DNA of 64,000 nt, from contig NW_026729182.1 of NCBI RefSeq assembly GCF_030272615.1, forward strand, positions 62,001 through 126,000, given 5' to 3'. This document shows, one piece after another, positions 32,817 to 44,356 of this stretch. Origin of the DNA: Cryptomeria japonica (Eukaryota; Streptophyta; Pinopsida; Cupressales; Cupressaceae). The notes under the pieces were generated by a model. That model ran no database searches. It was not told the DNA's origin and was given only the letters and a program-made list of their open reading frames with translations. A program made the position numbers and the translations under genes. Numbering within the stretch: the stretch's first letter is position 1; each line of letters opens with the position of its first letter.

Positions 32817-34100
32817 TACTGCATGAATTCTTCCTTGGAGACTGTTTTGTGGTACAACCGGAGTCGGTGGCCATTCACTAGCAATTTGAAGCGGACTGGG
32901 TCTATTGTTATCAACTGCACAGCTACATTGTCAAACACATTTTCAACTTCATAGGGGCCAAGCCAGCGTGTTGTGAGCTTACCTTGGTTTTCTTGATATC
33001 TGGAATCATATAACAGAGCCCAATCTCCAGCAGAAAATTTCCTGGTTTTGATGTGCTGATCATGCCATTTCTTCCTTTGCTGTTGGATTGCTTCTGTATG
33101 CTATAGGGCGGCTTTTCTTGTTTCGTCCAAAGTATTTAGCTATAGGAGACGGTCCTTCTGTGTTTCAGATATGTCTATATTGAGTTCAAGAGCTGTCCTC
33201 AAAGTTTTGTGTTCAAATTCTATGGGTAACATGGCTGTTTTCCAATAAAGTAGCTCAAAAGGTGTAAACCCAGTTGTTGTTTTCCATGTAGTTCTATAAG
33301 CCCAAACTGCTTCAGGAAGTCTATTGCTTCAATCCTTTCTATGGATCTGCACTATCTTTGTGAGTATTGCCTCAATTTTTCTGTTTGTTACCTCTGCCTG
33401 ACCATTGGCTTGAGGGTGATAAGGGCTGGACTTCCTATGTTTGATATTATAGTAATTCATTAGTGCAGTGATCAGATTTGACGTAAACTAAGCTCCTTGA
33501 TCGGTTACAAGCTCTCTGGGAACTCCAAATCTTGTGAAAATTTGTTCATACAGAAACTTAGCAACTTTGTTATCTTGGGCATGAGTCATAGCTGTTACCT
33601 CGACCCATTTTGTTACATAGTCTGTGCAAACTAGAATGTATGACTTTCCATTGGATGGTGGATCAATTGGCCCTACAAAATCCATCCCCCCTTTATCAAA
33701 AGGGGTGACTATTATCTGCGGATATAGTGGCATTTCATCAGACTTAGTTGGTCTTCCCATACGCTGACATCTGTCACATTTTCTTGTGTAGGTCATAGCA
33801 TCCTTATGTAATGTTGGCCAGTAGTACCCTGTTGTAAGAACTTTCATTGATGTTCTTTTTGCTGCAAAATGTCCTCCACATGGTTCGTCATGGCAAGCAT
33901 GCAATATGTTGTAAGTTTCATCTTCTCTTACACATCTTCGCATTACTTGATCAGGTCCAGTATAAAACAAACTATTTGCAATCCAGGAAAAGTGAAAACG
34001 TTTCTCTATTAACAATTTCTTGTCTTTTGGAGAAAAGTGGTCTGGTATTCTATTTGCTGCTAGATAATTGGCAATGTCTGCATACCAGGGTATATGTGCA
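32817..34100 (-). pseudogene. Element B integrase
   Basis: DNA integration enzyme. The zinc HHCC domain (HACHDEPCGGHF ... KCDRCQRMGRPTK) is followed by the catalytic core: first Asp in GGMDFVGPIDPPSNGKSY, second in ELVTDQGA, Glu in ANGQAEVTNRKIE. A C-terminal part contains KWHDQHIKTRKFSAGDWALL and LTTRWLGPYEVENVF; no chromodomain seen. Ends EEFMQ followed by TAA near 32817. Broken by stops at GA*FT (33488), KD*SNRLPEA, RLL*LNTL and KAAL*HTEA; the first and third fit CAG to TAG, the second TGG to TGA. Confidence 0.88.
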
Positions 34101-35476
34101 GTGATGGAAAATAAGTGTTCATCTGGGAACCTATCATCAATGATCTCATGTTCAACAGGTGCAGCTGATTGAAGTCTTGATAAAAAGTTAGCTACAACAT
34201 TGGCTCTCCCTGGTTTGTCAATTATGGAAATGTCAAACTCTTGTAACAACAGGAGCCAACATGCCAACCTACTAGAGATGTCAGGTTTGTTCATAAGATA
34301 CTTGATTGCTGCATGGTCAGTATGGATGAATATCTAATAACCTATGACATAATGCCTAAATTTATTCAAAGCATACACTACTGCAAGCAACTCCTTTTCT
34401 GTGACAGTATAGTTGAGCTTAGGACCTTGAAGGTTCTTGCTGATAAAGTAAATAGCATGTTCAACTGAATTTTCTTTTTGATTCAGAATTGCTCCTATGC
34501 CAAAGTCAGAAGCATCAGCATGTATGTGAAAAGACAAATTCCATTTTGGACTTTGAAGAACAGGGGCTTTAGTAAGCAAGTCCTTTAGTTGTAGGAAGGA
34601 TTTTTCACAGGCCTCTGTCCACTCAAATTGGGAATCTTTTGTTAACAAAGCATAAAGTGGACTGACAATTTTACTGAAGTCTTTTATAAACCTTCTATAA
34701 TACCCTGCATGACCAAGAAAACTTCTGACATCTTTCTGTTTTGCAGGAGTTTGTAAATTCTGAATTACTTCAATTTTAGTAGGGTCGACCTGAATTCCAT
34801 TCTTTGAAACATGATGACCTAGAACAATACCTTCTTCCATAATTAGAAAACACTTCTCACTGTTTAGAGACAAATTTTGCTCTCTACACCTTTTCAATAC
34901 TTTTTCTAAATTTACCAATGCTTCTTCAAATGTGACTCCATAGGCAGTGAAATCATCCATGTAAATCTTCATACATTCATGAGATATATCAGCAAAGATA
35001 CTAATTACTGCTCTCTGAAATGTTGCTGGCGCATTGCATAGGCCAAAAGGTAAGACCAAATAAGTAAATGTTCCCCATGGACAGGTAAAAGTGGTCTTAT
35101 CTTGATCTTCAGGGGCAATTTTTATCTGATTGTACCCACTGTAACTATCCAAAAAGGAAAAATATCTTTTGCCAGAGAGTGAGTCTAGTACTTGATCTAC
35201 AAAAGGTAGTGGAAAGTGATCTTTTTTAGTGGCACTGTTCAATTCTCTGTAATCTACACATACTCTCCATTTTCCACCTTTCTTGGGGATAATGACTAAT
35301 GGAGAAACCCATTGACTGTTAGAGATTGGATAAATAAAACCAGCATAACACAACTTTTGAAGCTCACTTTTAACTATTTCTTTAAGTGCTGGATTTACTC
35401 TTTTTTGAGGTTGTCTAATTGGTGAACAATCTTCTTTGATATATATCCTATGAGTACAAACTTGAGGATCTATTCC
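34101..35476 (-). pseudogene. Element B reverse transcriptase and RNase H
   Basis: RT with GFIYPISNSQWVSPLVIIPK, VCVDYRELNSATKKDHFPLP, YSGYNQIKIAPEDQ, LPFGLCNAPATFQRAV and the catalytic IYMDDFTAYG. RNase H with FHIHADASDFGIGAIL, VTEKELLAVVYALNKFRHYV and, after a TAG at about 34334, IFIHTDHAAIKYLMNKPDIS. Only a single RNase H is seen. One frame throughout, same as the protease and integrase frame; stops at DM*GID (35477) and GY*IF. Confidence 0.92.
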
Positions 35477-36406
35477 TTACATGTCCCCATATTCCCATGC
35501 AAAAGCTTTATGCTGTTCTTGTAGCATTTTTAATAGGTCAGCCTGTTGAGACTGTGACAGCTTGTTATTGATATTCAAACAATGACCTTGAGATAATTCT
35601 ATCTGCTCCGTGAGATTACTCATAGAGTCTATAGGTAATGTTTGTATCTCTTGTGGAAGCAAATTATGAAAAATTGCTGGAAGTTTAGGCAGTGAACTTT
35701 CAGAATCTGGTTGCTGCAGGAAACATTGTAAATGAGTACCATTTGGATTAGATGAACTACCCGTATCGGAGTTGTACTGTAGAATTTGAAACAACAAGGC
35801 ATCTTCACTCTGAAGTTGTGAGAATGGGTCATTTTGAATCATCATTAATTGAGCTAAAGAATTGGCTTCTTCAATTTCCTCCCCCACATTTGGCCAAACG
35901 GGTTGGGACAAATCTGGCTGAGGTCTAGCAGGCGGATACAGAGCCAATTTCTTTGTGGACTGCCCATCAGAAATGGTCATATCTCCAGAACAACATCCTA
36001 TAAAAGCATCAGCAGTTGCTAACCATGGTCTACCAAGAATAACTGGATATCCTCCTAAAGTTGTCTTAACTGATAATATTGTGAAATCAGCAGGATACTC
36101 CCAAGATTCGAGAATGACAATTACATCTTCTACTATCCCGTCAGGTTTAACTGTGGAGTTGTCTGCAAGCTGTAGAACTATGGATGCAGACCTAATGTTT
36201 AAAATGTTCAGGGAGTCCATAGTATGCTATGTCATGACATTAATGGCAGCACCTAAATCAATCAAAACATTTTTTACAACTTGGCCATTTACATTTATCT
36301 GCACTACAAGACTTCCAGGGTCAATATACTTTGGAATAACTACATTTCCCAACATTATATCAACCAATTTTCCTAGTACATGAATTGTTTGAGGATCCTT
36401 TTTCTT
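35477..36406 (-). pseudogene. Element B protease
   Basis: Retropepsin-type protease. The active site reads VKNVLIDLGAAINVMT (D-L-G in place of D-S-G, a single C-to-T change from TCA) near 36240-36290. Downstream are LQLADNSTVKPDGIVEDVIV, FTILSVKTTLGGYPVILGRP and WLATADAFIG, the usual gypsy protease order. An in-frame TAG lies between active site and MDSLNILNIRS. The C-terminal half leads into RT through a Gln/Leu-rich linker. Confidence 0.85.
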
Positions 36407-38250
36407 TCATCCAGGCTTCTTCAAACAGGCTTCTTTAATAGCTTTTCCAAAAATAGGAATATCTTTAATAGCCTGAAATAAAAGAATTTGAATTTGCACA
36501 TTTTTGAGCTGATCCATAATGTCAAAAGTGGGTTCTTCCATAGGTTTATATGCAGTACTTTGCAACCTTTGAGGAAAAGGTGGGTTGTCTTGATTTTGCA
36601 GAACAGGCTCTTTAGGAACTGTATCAGTTATGGGCATGTGCTCAGAAGGAACAACAGGTGCAATAGATTCTTCATGGGGAGAATCTGATATTTTAGTAAT
36701 CAGAGGCGGTTTTGGAGTAGGTAAAGTAGTTCCAGATCTCAAATGGATGTCATTAACGTTTAAGGCATAAGCTTGATATTAGTTAGCTTCAGCAAGATAC
36801 GCAGGCTGCTGCTGTTGCTTATTATTGGGATTGGGCAACGGTTGGGCAGGCATAGGTGTTTGTTTTGGAGGTCCAGGATTTGTGGCAGTTACTGCATGAG
36901 GCGGCATAAGGGCTTGTGGTTGTGGTTGTGGAAGCTGCAATAATCTAGAGGACTAGTTTTGCCATTGCTGAGGGCCTCGCCATTGGAAATTTTGCTGCCA
37001 ATTTCCTGAAGGTGGGGTCCATTGCCCTTGTATCTGCTCCATCCTCCTTGAGGGGATTGCCATTGCTGGTTCTGATAATTAGGCCAATTTGGTTGAGGTG
37101 GATTCCAGGGTGGTGGTGGTCCATATGCATGTTGCCATTGGTTATTATATCCAGAATAAGAATTACCAAAAGTTAAAGGGTCTTGAGGCATACCTTGTCT
37201 TTGGGTCCATGGTCTCCTTTGTGCAACAGAGAACACTTGATCATCATCTCCTTCTACTGGCTTGAAGTCAGTAGGTAGCTATTTGGCTTCCAAATTAGCC
37301 ACCATCTTGCATTTGCAGTCACGCTTTTTTTATCTGCAATATGGACAGAACTCAGCCAAAACTGCGTCAGCCTCCTCATGTTTCTTTCGAGCTTGCATAG
37401 TGTCCAGTTGCATAGCCATATTATTTATGATGTCTTGCTTGAAGTCAGATAGCAAATTTGTTATCTCCATTCGGGAAACTCTAGCAGAAGAAGACTTCCT
37501 TATTGTAGCATGATGACCTTGACCTTTCTTAACTATTGCTCGAGAGTAGTTAAGACATATTTTCTTTATATCATCCCAAGGCAGCTGGGTTATATCACCT
37601 CCTCCTATCAGGTCCAGGGCATCTGTACAGGTATCACTGATTCCTCTTAGAAATAGTAATTTCTGAGAGTCCTCGTTGAGAGTATGGTTTGAGTTCCTCT
37701 TTAGTGAAAACAAGAATTTGGAAATATAATCTTCCAGATTTTCATCGTCCTTCTGCTGAATTCGAAATATGTTATCACTTTTGCTGGCGCTCTTACAATA
37801 TTCCTTATACTTGTCAAGGAATGTCGTCTGCATGACCTTCCAACTATTGACGACACCTCTTCCCAGACTCATGAACCATCTGAGAGCTCCTTCCTTCAAG
37901 GTGGAAGGAAATAACTTCAGTTTATGAGCGTCTGTGTTGTAGTCATAACTGCGACAGAGGACATCAAATTCAAACAAAAAAGTTTCTGGGTCCTCTGTGA
38001 CCAGGCCATAAAACTTTGGAAGCAAAGAAGAGGGAATTCTTTTAAGATTGTCAGTATCTCCTTGGGGGACAATGGGAAACTCAAATGCAGGAGGTGGATT
38101 ATGAGGTGGATTATTTGCCATGTTTGGTTGCTGGAATAATAGAGCGAATGGATTTTCCTCAGGTTCGTTGTCAACTGGGTCAAATGGTAGTTCAATAAAC
38201 AGATTTTCAGGGAGGAACCTTCCCAAGGCGTCTCTTCTTCTTCTATGCAT
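36407..38250 (-). pseudogene. Element B gag
   Basis: Starts at ATG 38250 (MHRRRRDALGRFLPEN). The capsid core has LPKFYGLVTEDPETFLFEFD, AHKLKLFPSTLKEGALRWFM and VNSWKVMQTTFLDKYKEYC, the pattern of the retrotransposon gag family (PF03732 type, from memory). It is followed by CPYCR and RDCKCKM in a putative Cys cluster near 37300-37340. A Gln/Trp/Pro-rich tail (PPPPWNPPQPNWPNYQNQQW) follows, with a frameshift near 37030-37070, after which the tail continues (WTPPSGNWQQNFQWRGPQQW) in the pol frame to a Pro/Ser-rich spacer at 36407-36742. In-frame stops near 37330, 37280, 36955 and 36780. Confidence 0.88.
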
Positions 38251-38349
38251 GCAATATGATGAATAGTGGCTTGACGGATCTAGAAAATTTTACTAACAAG
38301 CTAAACTAATGCTAAAAATGACTTCTGATAAACTCCTAGTTAGATGCCA

Positions 38350-38367
38350 TCCCCGGCAATGGCGCCA
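38350..38367 (-). promoter_or_regulatory. Element B primer binding site
   Basis: Minus strand TGGCGCCATTGCCGGGGA, near-identical to the classical plant gypsy/Athila PBS, 4 bases inside the 5' LTR. Confidence 0.95.
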
Positions 38368-38371
38368 AAAA

Positions 38372-39673
38372 TGGTCGCGCCCACAAAAGGATATGAAAAT
38401 CACAGTAAAACCTTCCCTGGGAATTGGGCATTCCAACAGGTGACCAATATCTCTCTCTGTAGACGTTCATTTACTTGTCAAACCAGGGGACGTATGCTTT
38501 AAATGGCACAGCAAAATATATGCACTAGGAACTCATTTTGGTCAAATCTTAGCAGAAATACATACTGGAAAGAAATTCTACCTACGCTACAGGAAGGTAA
38601 TGCAAATCTCTTTAACTCAACTATGATTTGATTAAAACAGAAATCATGATAACTACAACTGAAACACAAACTATGAACTGGCCTTATGCTGCAGGAACAG
38701 GCACAGTGATGGATTCCTTGTGCTGCAGGAGCAATGTAAATCTGAGTTTGTATAAAAACTTTAAAGATGAAAGCAAAAGGAAGCTTAATAGGAAAGAACA
38801 ACTAAGTAACTAGCTACAGATACCTACTAAGTGGGCCCCCTTAGCAAGCATCTCCTGATTATGCAGATGCTAAACTCAGAACTTCATTGAACTTTATTCA
38901 TAAAAACAGAATGATATACATTGTTTTGTTGATATGGAAACTAACAACAAACTCTCTCTCGTTAAACAAATTCTGTCTTTCATTATCATATTGATTCTTA
39001 CATGATATCTACTAATCCGATTCTATCTTATTCTAACTCTCCTCTCTCTCTTTTTCTCGCACAGGAGGAGAACTTTATTTAAAAACAGGAGAGCAACTAA
39101 CTAACTAACTCCATCAAGGAAAGACGTGGAAGTAAAATATATCCCCGAATCAAGGAACAAACTCCATAAATGAATTTATGCGTTCAACCCGATCCAGAGA
39201 GAATCTAGCGCTCCACTCTTTCCAGATTAACTATCATTAAAATTCTTTCCCATGGTTTCGGTCAAAGAGTCCTCGCCGGAGCTCCCTCAAAGCCGTGTAG
39301 GAAATGGACTTTACTGCAAGGCCGAGATCGGCTGCGCTTGACTCGATCGTTCTTCAACAAATTGCGAAACAAAAGGTAACAGGCAACAGAAAAAGGCGTA
39401 TGGCACATACATGATATCTATTCATTAATCACACATTTAAATCTACTTCATCATTCAAAAACTGTATACGATATACCAGTTATTTTAGAGAGTCAACGGG
39501 GCAATAAATGCAATCAAGTCAACACAATGAGTTACAGGAATATAAAAGTATCTTGCTATAGGATATCCCAAAAAAGGTTTCAACAAAGTCTGAACATCCA
39601 TGAAATAATAAAAGTAAAGGCATTTAAAAGTTTATCGTAACATCCAAATTATGAGCATATTTTAAGCTCATCA
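38372..39673 (-). repeat. Element B 5' LTR
   Basis: TGGTCGCGCCC...AAGCTCATCA, 1302 bp; one 2-bp indel (CTCTATCTCTCG versus CTCTCTCTCG) explains the length difference from the 3' LTR. Confidence 0.95.
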
Positions 39674-39678
39674 TTGAG

Positions 39679-40180
39679 TTCCCCAAATTTGGAAGGGCTC
39701 TTACAAATTTGTCTCCAAAGTCTTCATAACCATTAATGGTTAATTCAACCTTCTTGCATGGTTAGAGACTTTCTCTCTAACTTAACCCTCAACTAACCCA
39801 AGGGTCTTATCAAGAACTCATGGATTTGACCCTATTTATCCTATTAACCCTTGCACAAGAGTTTATCCCTTGGGTAAAGGCTTTATCCATTGGTTATCCA
39901 CTAACCTAACCACAACCTTACCTCCTAAGGTAACCTTCATGTCTCCTTAGGCATTTAATGCCTCTTACATCTCCTCTCAAGCCCTCTCAAGGTGACATTT
40001 GTCAACTTGAGATTCGACTGAATCGCTCAGATGGATTGATAACTTTCAATCTTAGCCCTTATTGAGATTATTCAATCTCAACCATCCATTGCCCTATTTT
40101 CCCTATAAATAGAGCCCATTCCTTCTTAAAAAAATCAAGTCTTTTGTGCATCATACTTATAATAATTTTGAGGTTAAGGA
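39679..40180 (+). mobile_element. LTR-like block R3b, right part
   Basis: Continues R3b after element B: ATAACCATTAATGGTTAATT and CTATAAATAGAG parallel R3a 13870-14260. TATA box at 40104-40112. Right end truncated where LINE1 begins. Confidence 0.6.
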
Positions 40181-40584
40181 GCTCTCTTTATTTTGATTAA
40201 TTAAAAACATGTGTTTGGGAAGAAGCCGAAACCTTGATTACATAGAAGGAAAAAGAAAAAGCATTAAAGTGACTAGAAATAACAGTGCCTGGACACCTAA
40301 TCAAAGATCAGATCCCAGAAAAATAAAAATAGATCATAGATAAAGAGAACAACACAAGACAACCAAAGGACAAGAAAAAGACAACACTGAGATAGCACAA
40401 AGATAGCACTGAGACAACTAGATATTTCTTATGAGTTCTTCTGCATGTACCACCATCTACTTCATATTGACCGCATAGTTCTTCATATCATCGACCTCTT
40501 TTTCCTTGATGCCCACCTGTTTCCGGGTGTCGGTCCTTGTTCTCTTTTCATGACCCATCTTCTCTGTCTTTTACTTCTCATCTT

Positions 40585-42182
40585 CCTTACCTTTGATCTG
40601 TTCAAATTTATTTATCAACATGTTAACATGATCAACAGTGTCCTTAAGGATCTAGAAATTTTGTGCAGCAATCGTCTTCACAGTTAATTCCATCTTATCC
40701 ACCCCATTGACAAGGTCGTTCAAGTTAATTCCCAAACCTTTATCATCTCTAATTCCTTCCAGCTCCTTCACCTTCTTTTTCATTTCCAAAATTTTATTGG
40801 CCATTGCTTCAATAGCTTTAGCCTTATTAATGGTCACCATTAATTCTGACATTTTCAAAAAGAGGCTTCTCACTTATGGTTGCCCTTTTGATCATATTGA
40901 GATCAGTCTTCAATTCGCCAATTTCTTTTGCCATTTTGCTTATGACCTCACAGAAACCCTTGATACTATCATTACCTATGGTGCCTTGGCTGACATTTTG
41001 ATTGGCCCGTGTTTCATCTTCCTCCTTACCCTTGTTCTGGTACATTTTTTAAACCTCAGAGTCCTGATCAGAAGAGACAATAATCTTCCTTTTCACCTTA
41101 TTTATCCCTTTACTGGTCTTCTTGCTCCTCTGGGTTTGCTTCCCCATCCCCTTTCTTTTCTTACTCATTATGATTTTATCATCAAACGACTCCTCCTTAG
41201 ATTCTGAGAGGTCAAACTCCATAGTAGTCCCCTTGCTCTTTCCCTTGGTCTTCCCCTTGTTGCTAAAATCTTCAAACTCACCCTCAGTTTCAGAATAAAG
41301 ATTGAACCCACTATCCTCACTTTCAGTTTCATCATCCCTAATTTGTTTTCCTTTAATGATGGGTTTCTCAATAATTTTATTTTTCAACATCTTATAAACT
41401 AAAACCATTAAAATCTGGTGCAGGGCATGATCTTTTTGAGAATCCTTCTACATTTCACAAATAGTATGATCCATAGAGCATGCAAGATAGTACGAAAAAC
41501 TAACCTTATCACCATGGCAAAAGTGGTTGAGCACCATGAAGTGATGCCCATAAGCCCTTGTGAATCTCTCATCTAGAGTAATGTAGCTGATGGTAGCAAA
41601 CAACACAAACCTCCATGACCTACAAATGCGCTTAGGCGAATAGTAGGGATTGTCCGCCTTAACCAATTTTCTTCTTTCTCCATCTGTGATAGGAAACCTA
41701 TCCACGGACTTGTTAGACATACTTCTATCTCTATAGAATTTCATACCATCTTTCACCATACCCGTAGCTTCCGCAATGACATCCTCATCCACTTGCATCC
41801 TCTGGGTACCAACAAGAATCTTACCACTCTTCCAAGTTTTTATGAAGTTCTTCATGGCAGAAGGGTCTTTGCCACAAAGCCTTTCCATAAAAACATTCAA
41901 ACCCCCATCTTGAAGAATCTCCCATACATCTTTGTTTTTCTTCCAATTTGAGCAAGAAGCCGGTTCAAACCTCTTTTTATTGCCCCCCATTTTATCCTCA
42001 AATTCCCAGTTCTTCCTTATCATGGCTCTGTTATTTTGTCTGCGAGCTCTACGAAAAAACCTAACAATTTTATTGTTGCTATGCAGAGCCACCCAGAATC
42101 CGTGCCAAATAAATATGATATGATAGATAAAACAAACCTCGTTGTCGTTGTGATCAATCCTCGACAAGTGAGAATAAAGCAT
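40585..42182 (-). pseudogene. LINE1 third ORF (accessory domain protein)
   Basis: Starts at ATG 42182-42180, which shares its A with the TAA stop of the RNase H ORF (TAATG). Residues about 85-235 form the shared domain: GLNVFMERLCGKDPSAMKNF, QVDEDVIAEATGM, ATISYITLDERFTRAYGHHF, MVLNHFCHGDKVSFSYYL. After a TAG (41448) the same frame gives an acidic/basic low-complexity part (ETESEDSGFNLYSETEGEFE, KKTSKGINKVKRKIIV). After a TAA near 41046 and a frameshift near 40870 comes a coiled coil (AMANKILEMKKKVKELEGI, NLNDLVNGVDKMELTVKTI). The layout parallels the accessory ORF of element B. Function unknown. Confidence 0.7.
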
Positions 42183-42832
42183 TAGAGATTATGATTAGTT
42201 AAGGCACGTTGTTTCATTTGGATCTGATCTAGTTCTTGCAATGACTTCACCTCACACTTGAGATTACTCTCACCATAAAAGGTAATAATTTTGTCAGAGC
42301 TACAAGCCAGGTTGGTAGGCCAGTCAACACATTTGTTAGCTTCTCTATAAGCATGTGTAAAAATACATATTTCAAAGGTTTTACTTATATCCTTCGCAGT
42401 TTCAATGGCATTGTGTATAGACCAATAAGGTGGGAAAACATTATTCAAGCAGTTAATAATGTTTAGAGAATCTCCTTCAACCCACAATTTTGTGGAGTTT
42501 GAATCTTTATCAAGAACCAACTCCTGATAAGCAGCAATGGCCTCCGCAACATGATTGGTTTGGTGACCTATAGGAATACATTTAATAGCTTTACATATTC
42601 CCCCTTCATCTCTTAATACCATAGCACACCCTACCTTACCAGGATTACCCTTGGAAGCACCATCAATATTGATTTTCATCCATCCTTGAGGAGGGCCTTC
42701 CCATCTCACCTCGTCTCTAGGATTAACATATATGGTTTCACTCCCCTTTAATCTCCAATTCTTAAAAATGATTTTATCCCCTTGATCTTTAGGATTCATT
42801 ATTCCACCTGTTATGTAGAGATTCTCCACCAT
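42182..42832 (-). pseudogene. LINE1 RNase H domain (end of ORF2)
   Basis: RNase H of the plant LINE ORF2: GWMKINIDGASKGNPGKVGC (first Asp in NIDGASKGNPG), VAEAIAAYQELVLDKD (Glu), LWVEGDSLNIINCLN (Asp), ending CVDWPTNLACSS...NHNL. Likely removes RNA from the RNA-DNA hybrid during target-primed synthesis. Open from 42832; upstream it joins ORF2 through a frame break. Confidence 0.88.
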
Positions 42833-44353
42833 ATTTCTTTAAATTTTCTCAAAAATAATTTGGGCTTTTGATGCCTTATCTCTGAACACTCTATCATTTC
42901 TCTCTTTCCATATTCCCCAACAAATATGTGGTAAAGAAAATTTCCATAGCAGATTAACTGAATTATTCCTGGAGGGGTGGAGCTAGGAATTGAAGACATC
43001 TTGGACAGCTTCAGGGAAAACTCAACTGATATTGAAATTGTCCAGGCATCTGGCCCAAATATCCACCGAGAAAGGACAATGGATAAACATGTGAGTAATG
43101 GTTTCCTCATTCTGCATACAAATCCCATGCAATCAAATTGCCCCTCCCCACCTTCCATTTCACTGCTTTGAGTGTTATGTCTCTAGTTCTTGTGATATTT
43201 TTCCAGATGTTGGATCCAATTGGAATATCTTCAGCCTTGAGGAAACTATGAAGGGTCGAAAGGTTGTCTTTTGTACTTATTATCCCATATCATTTTCCAC
43301 TCTCCCTTAGATTTATATCCTCTCCATATCTGCTTAGCCATGAGAAACTCATTCATATCCCTGATTCTTCTAAGACCAAGTCCACCTTTTCTTATAGGTT
43401 TGCACACCTTATCCCATGCAATCAAATTCATTCTCTTCTTTTCCTCAACCCCAGTCCAAAGAAAGGTTCTTTGGATTTTTTCAATAGCCTCTGCAAACTT
43501 AACAAGAATTCTAAAAAGACTAATGGCATAAAGAGGAATACTCTGGAGGGTTGATTTTAGAAGTTGGACCTTTCCCACTTGACTGAGCAAAGAACCTTTC
43601 CATCTAGTTAACTTCTTATGAACTTTATCCACTAGGGCACCCCAAAAGGTATCAAGAGGAACCTGACATAAAGGGAGCCCAAGATAGGAAGCAAGGAGAT
43701 TCCCAATTTGGCTACCCAAAATAGCACTAATCTTTGTATGTCTTCTCTCTGGAGTATTTATGAAATAAACAAAACTTTTAGACCAATTAATCAGTTGACT
43801 AGTTGCACTCCCATATCTATCCGAAGCTTTCTTTAGGCTTCTAGAATCTTTCATAGAAGAATTACCCATAATAATTGAATCATCCACAAATTGCTGATGA
43901 GAGCACACTTGGTCTACAGATGAAGGTTTAAGACCTCTAAACTCTCCCTTCTCAACAAGATTTCCAATAAGTCAAGACTTTAGAGATGATCTTGTATAGG
44001 GAGTTACATAGACTTATAGGTCTAAAAGGATCCATGGAGACAACCCCCATCTTCTTAGGAATAAGAGCAATGAAAGTACCATTCAATTCTCTTAGAATTC
44101 TCCTGGCACCAAAGAATTCTTTCACCGCACTCAACACCTCCCTTCCAACAATATGCCAATACATTTGAAAAAAAAACATAGGGTAGCCATCTGGGCCCGG
44201 GGCCTTATTACCATCAAAAGAATTGACATCCTTCAAAATCTCATCATTAGTAGGGAGAAGTAATATAGGAATTCTGGTCAGCATCCAAGATAGAAGGTAT
44301 GCAATCCAAAAGATCCCTTTGAGCTTTATGGTCAGATTCTGATCCTTAGTCAA
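42833..44353 (-). pseudogene. LINE1 reverse transcriptase (deleted) and zinc-finger region
   Basis: RT pieces: NKAPGPDGYPMFFFQMYW, FIALIPKKMGVVSMDPFRPI, SLCNSLYKIISKVL (43952-44353), then after a deletion the catalytic QQFVDDSIIMGNS (FVDD) near 43890. It continues LINWSKSFVYFINTPERRHT, YLGLPLC, RWKGSLLSQVGKVQLLKSTL and GGLGLRRIRDMNEFLMAKQI to 43246. The block between KIISKVL and FVDD, which should hold more than a hundred residues of the RT palm, is missing. A frame-shifted tail at 42833-43158 (GQFDCMGFVCRMRKPLLTCL) resembles the reverse-transcriptase zinc-binding domain. Not functional. Confidence 0.85.
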
Positions 44354-44356
44354 AAA

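Larger units (their letters stand above)
28281..39673 (-). mobile_element. Ty3/gypsy LTR retrotransposon B (Athila-like), complete structure
   Basis: 11393 bp with LTRs of 1304 and 1302 bp, perfect TTGAG target duplication, PBS at 38350-38367 and a polypurine tract beside the left LTR, minus orientation. Gene order: gag, protease, RT-RNase H, integrase, a non-coding gap, then a long extra ORF before the 3' LTR. That layout and the PBS phrase match Athila-type elements, which carry an extra ORF in the env position (established knowledge). The LTRs differ at roughly 40-45 sites by eye. Many in-frame stops and at least one frameshift make it inactive. Confidence 0.92.
40180..44356 (-). mobile_element. 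LINE1: non-LTR retrotransposon, 5'-truncated
   Basis: Minus-strand L1-type plant LINE. The 5' end is cut inside RT at about 44356, where an LTR stub (44357-44467) begins. Coding order: RT fragment, zinc-finger region, RNase H, then a third ORF. The 3' end is placed near 40180, where R3b sequence stops; an AATAAA-like word is on the minus strand there, but I could not find a clear poly(A) tail or target duplication. RT has an internal deletion. Confidence 0.8.

Noticed and set aside
32569-32874. Minus-strand frame with a Leu/Phe-rich stretch near the integrase end, resembling a membrane segment
   Set aside because: Overlaps the integrase C-terminus in another frame; no conserved content, so not an envelope gene.
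40707-41207. 166-codon plus-strand hydrophobic frame suggesting a membrane protein
   Set aside because: Antisense of the Lys/Glu-rich coiled-coil part of the LINE1 third ORF; such regions read as hydrophobic on the opposite strand.
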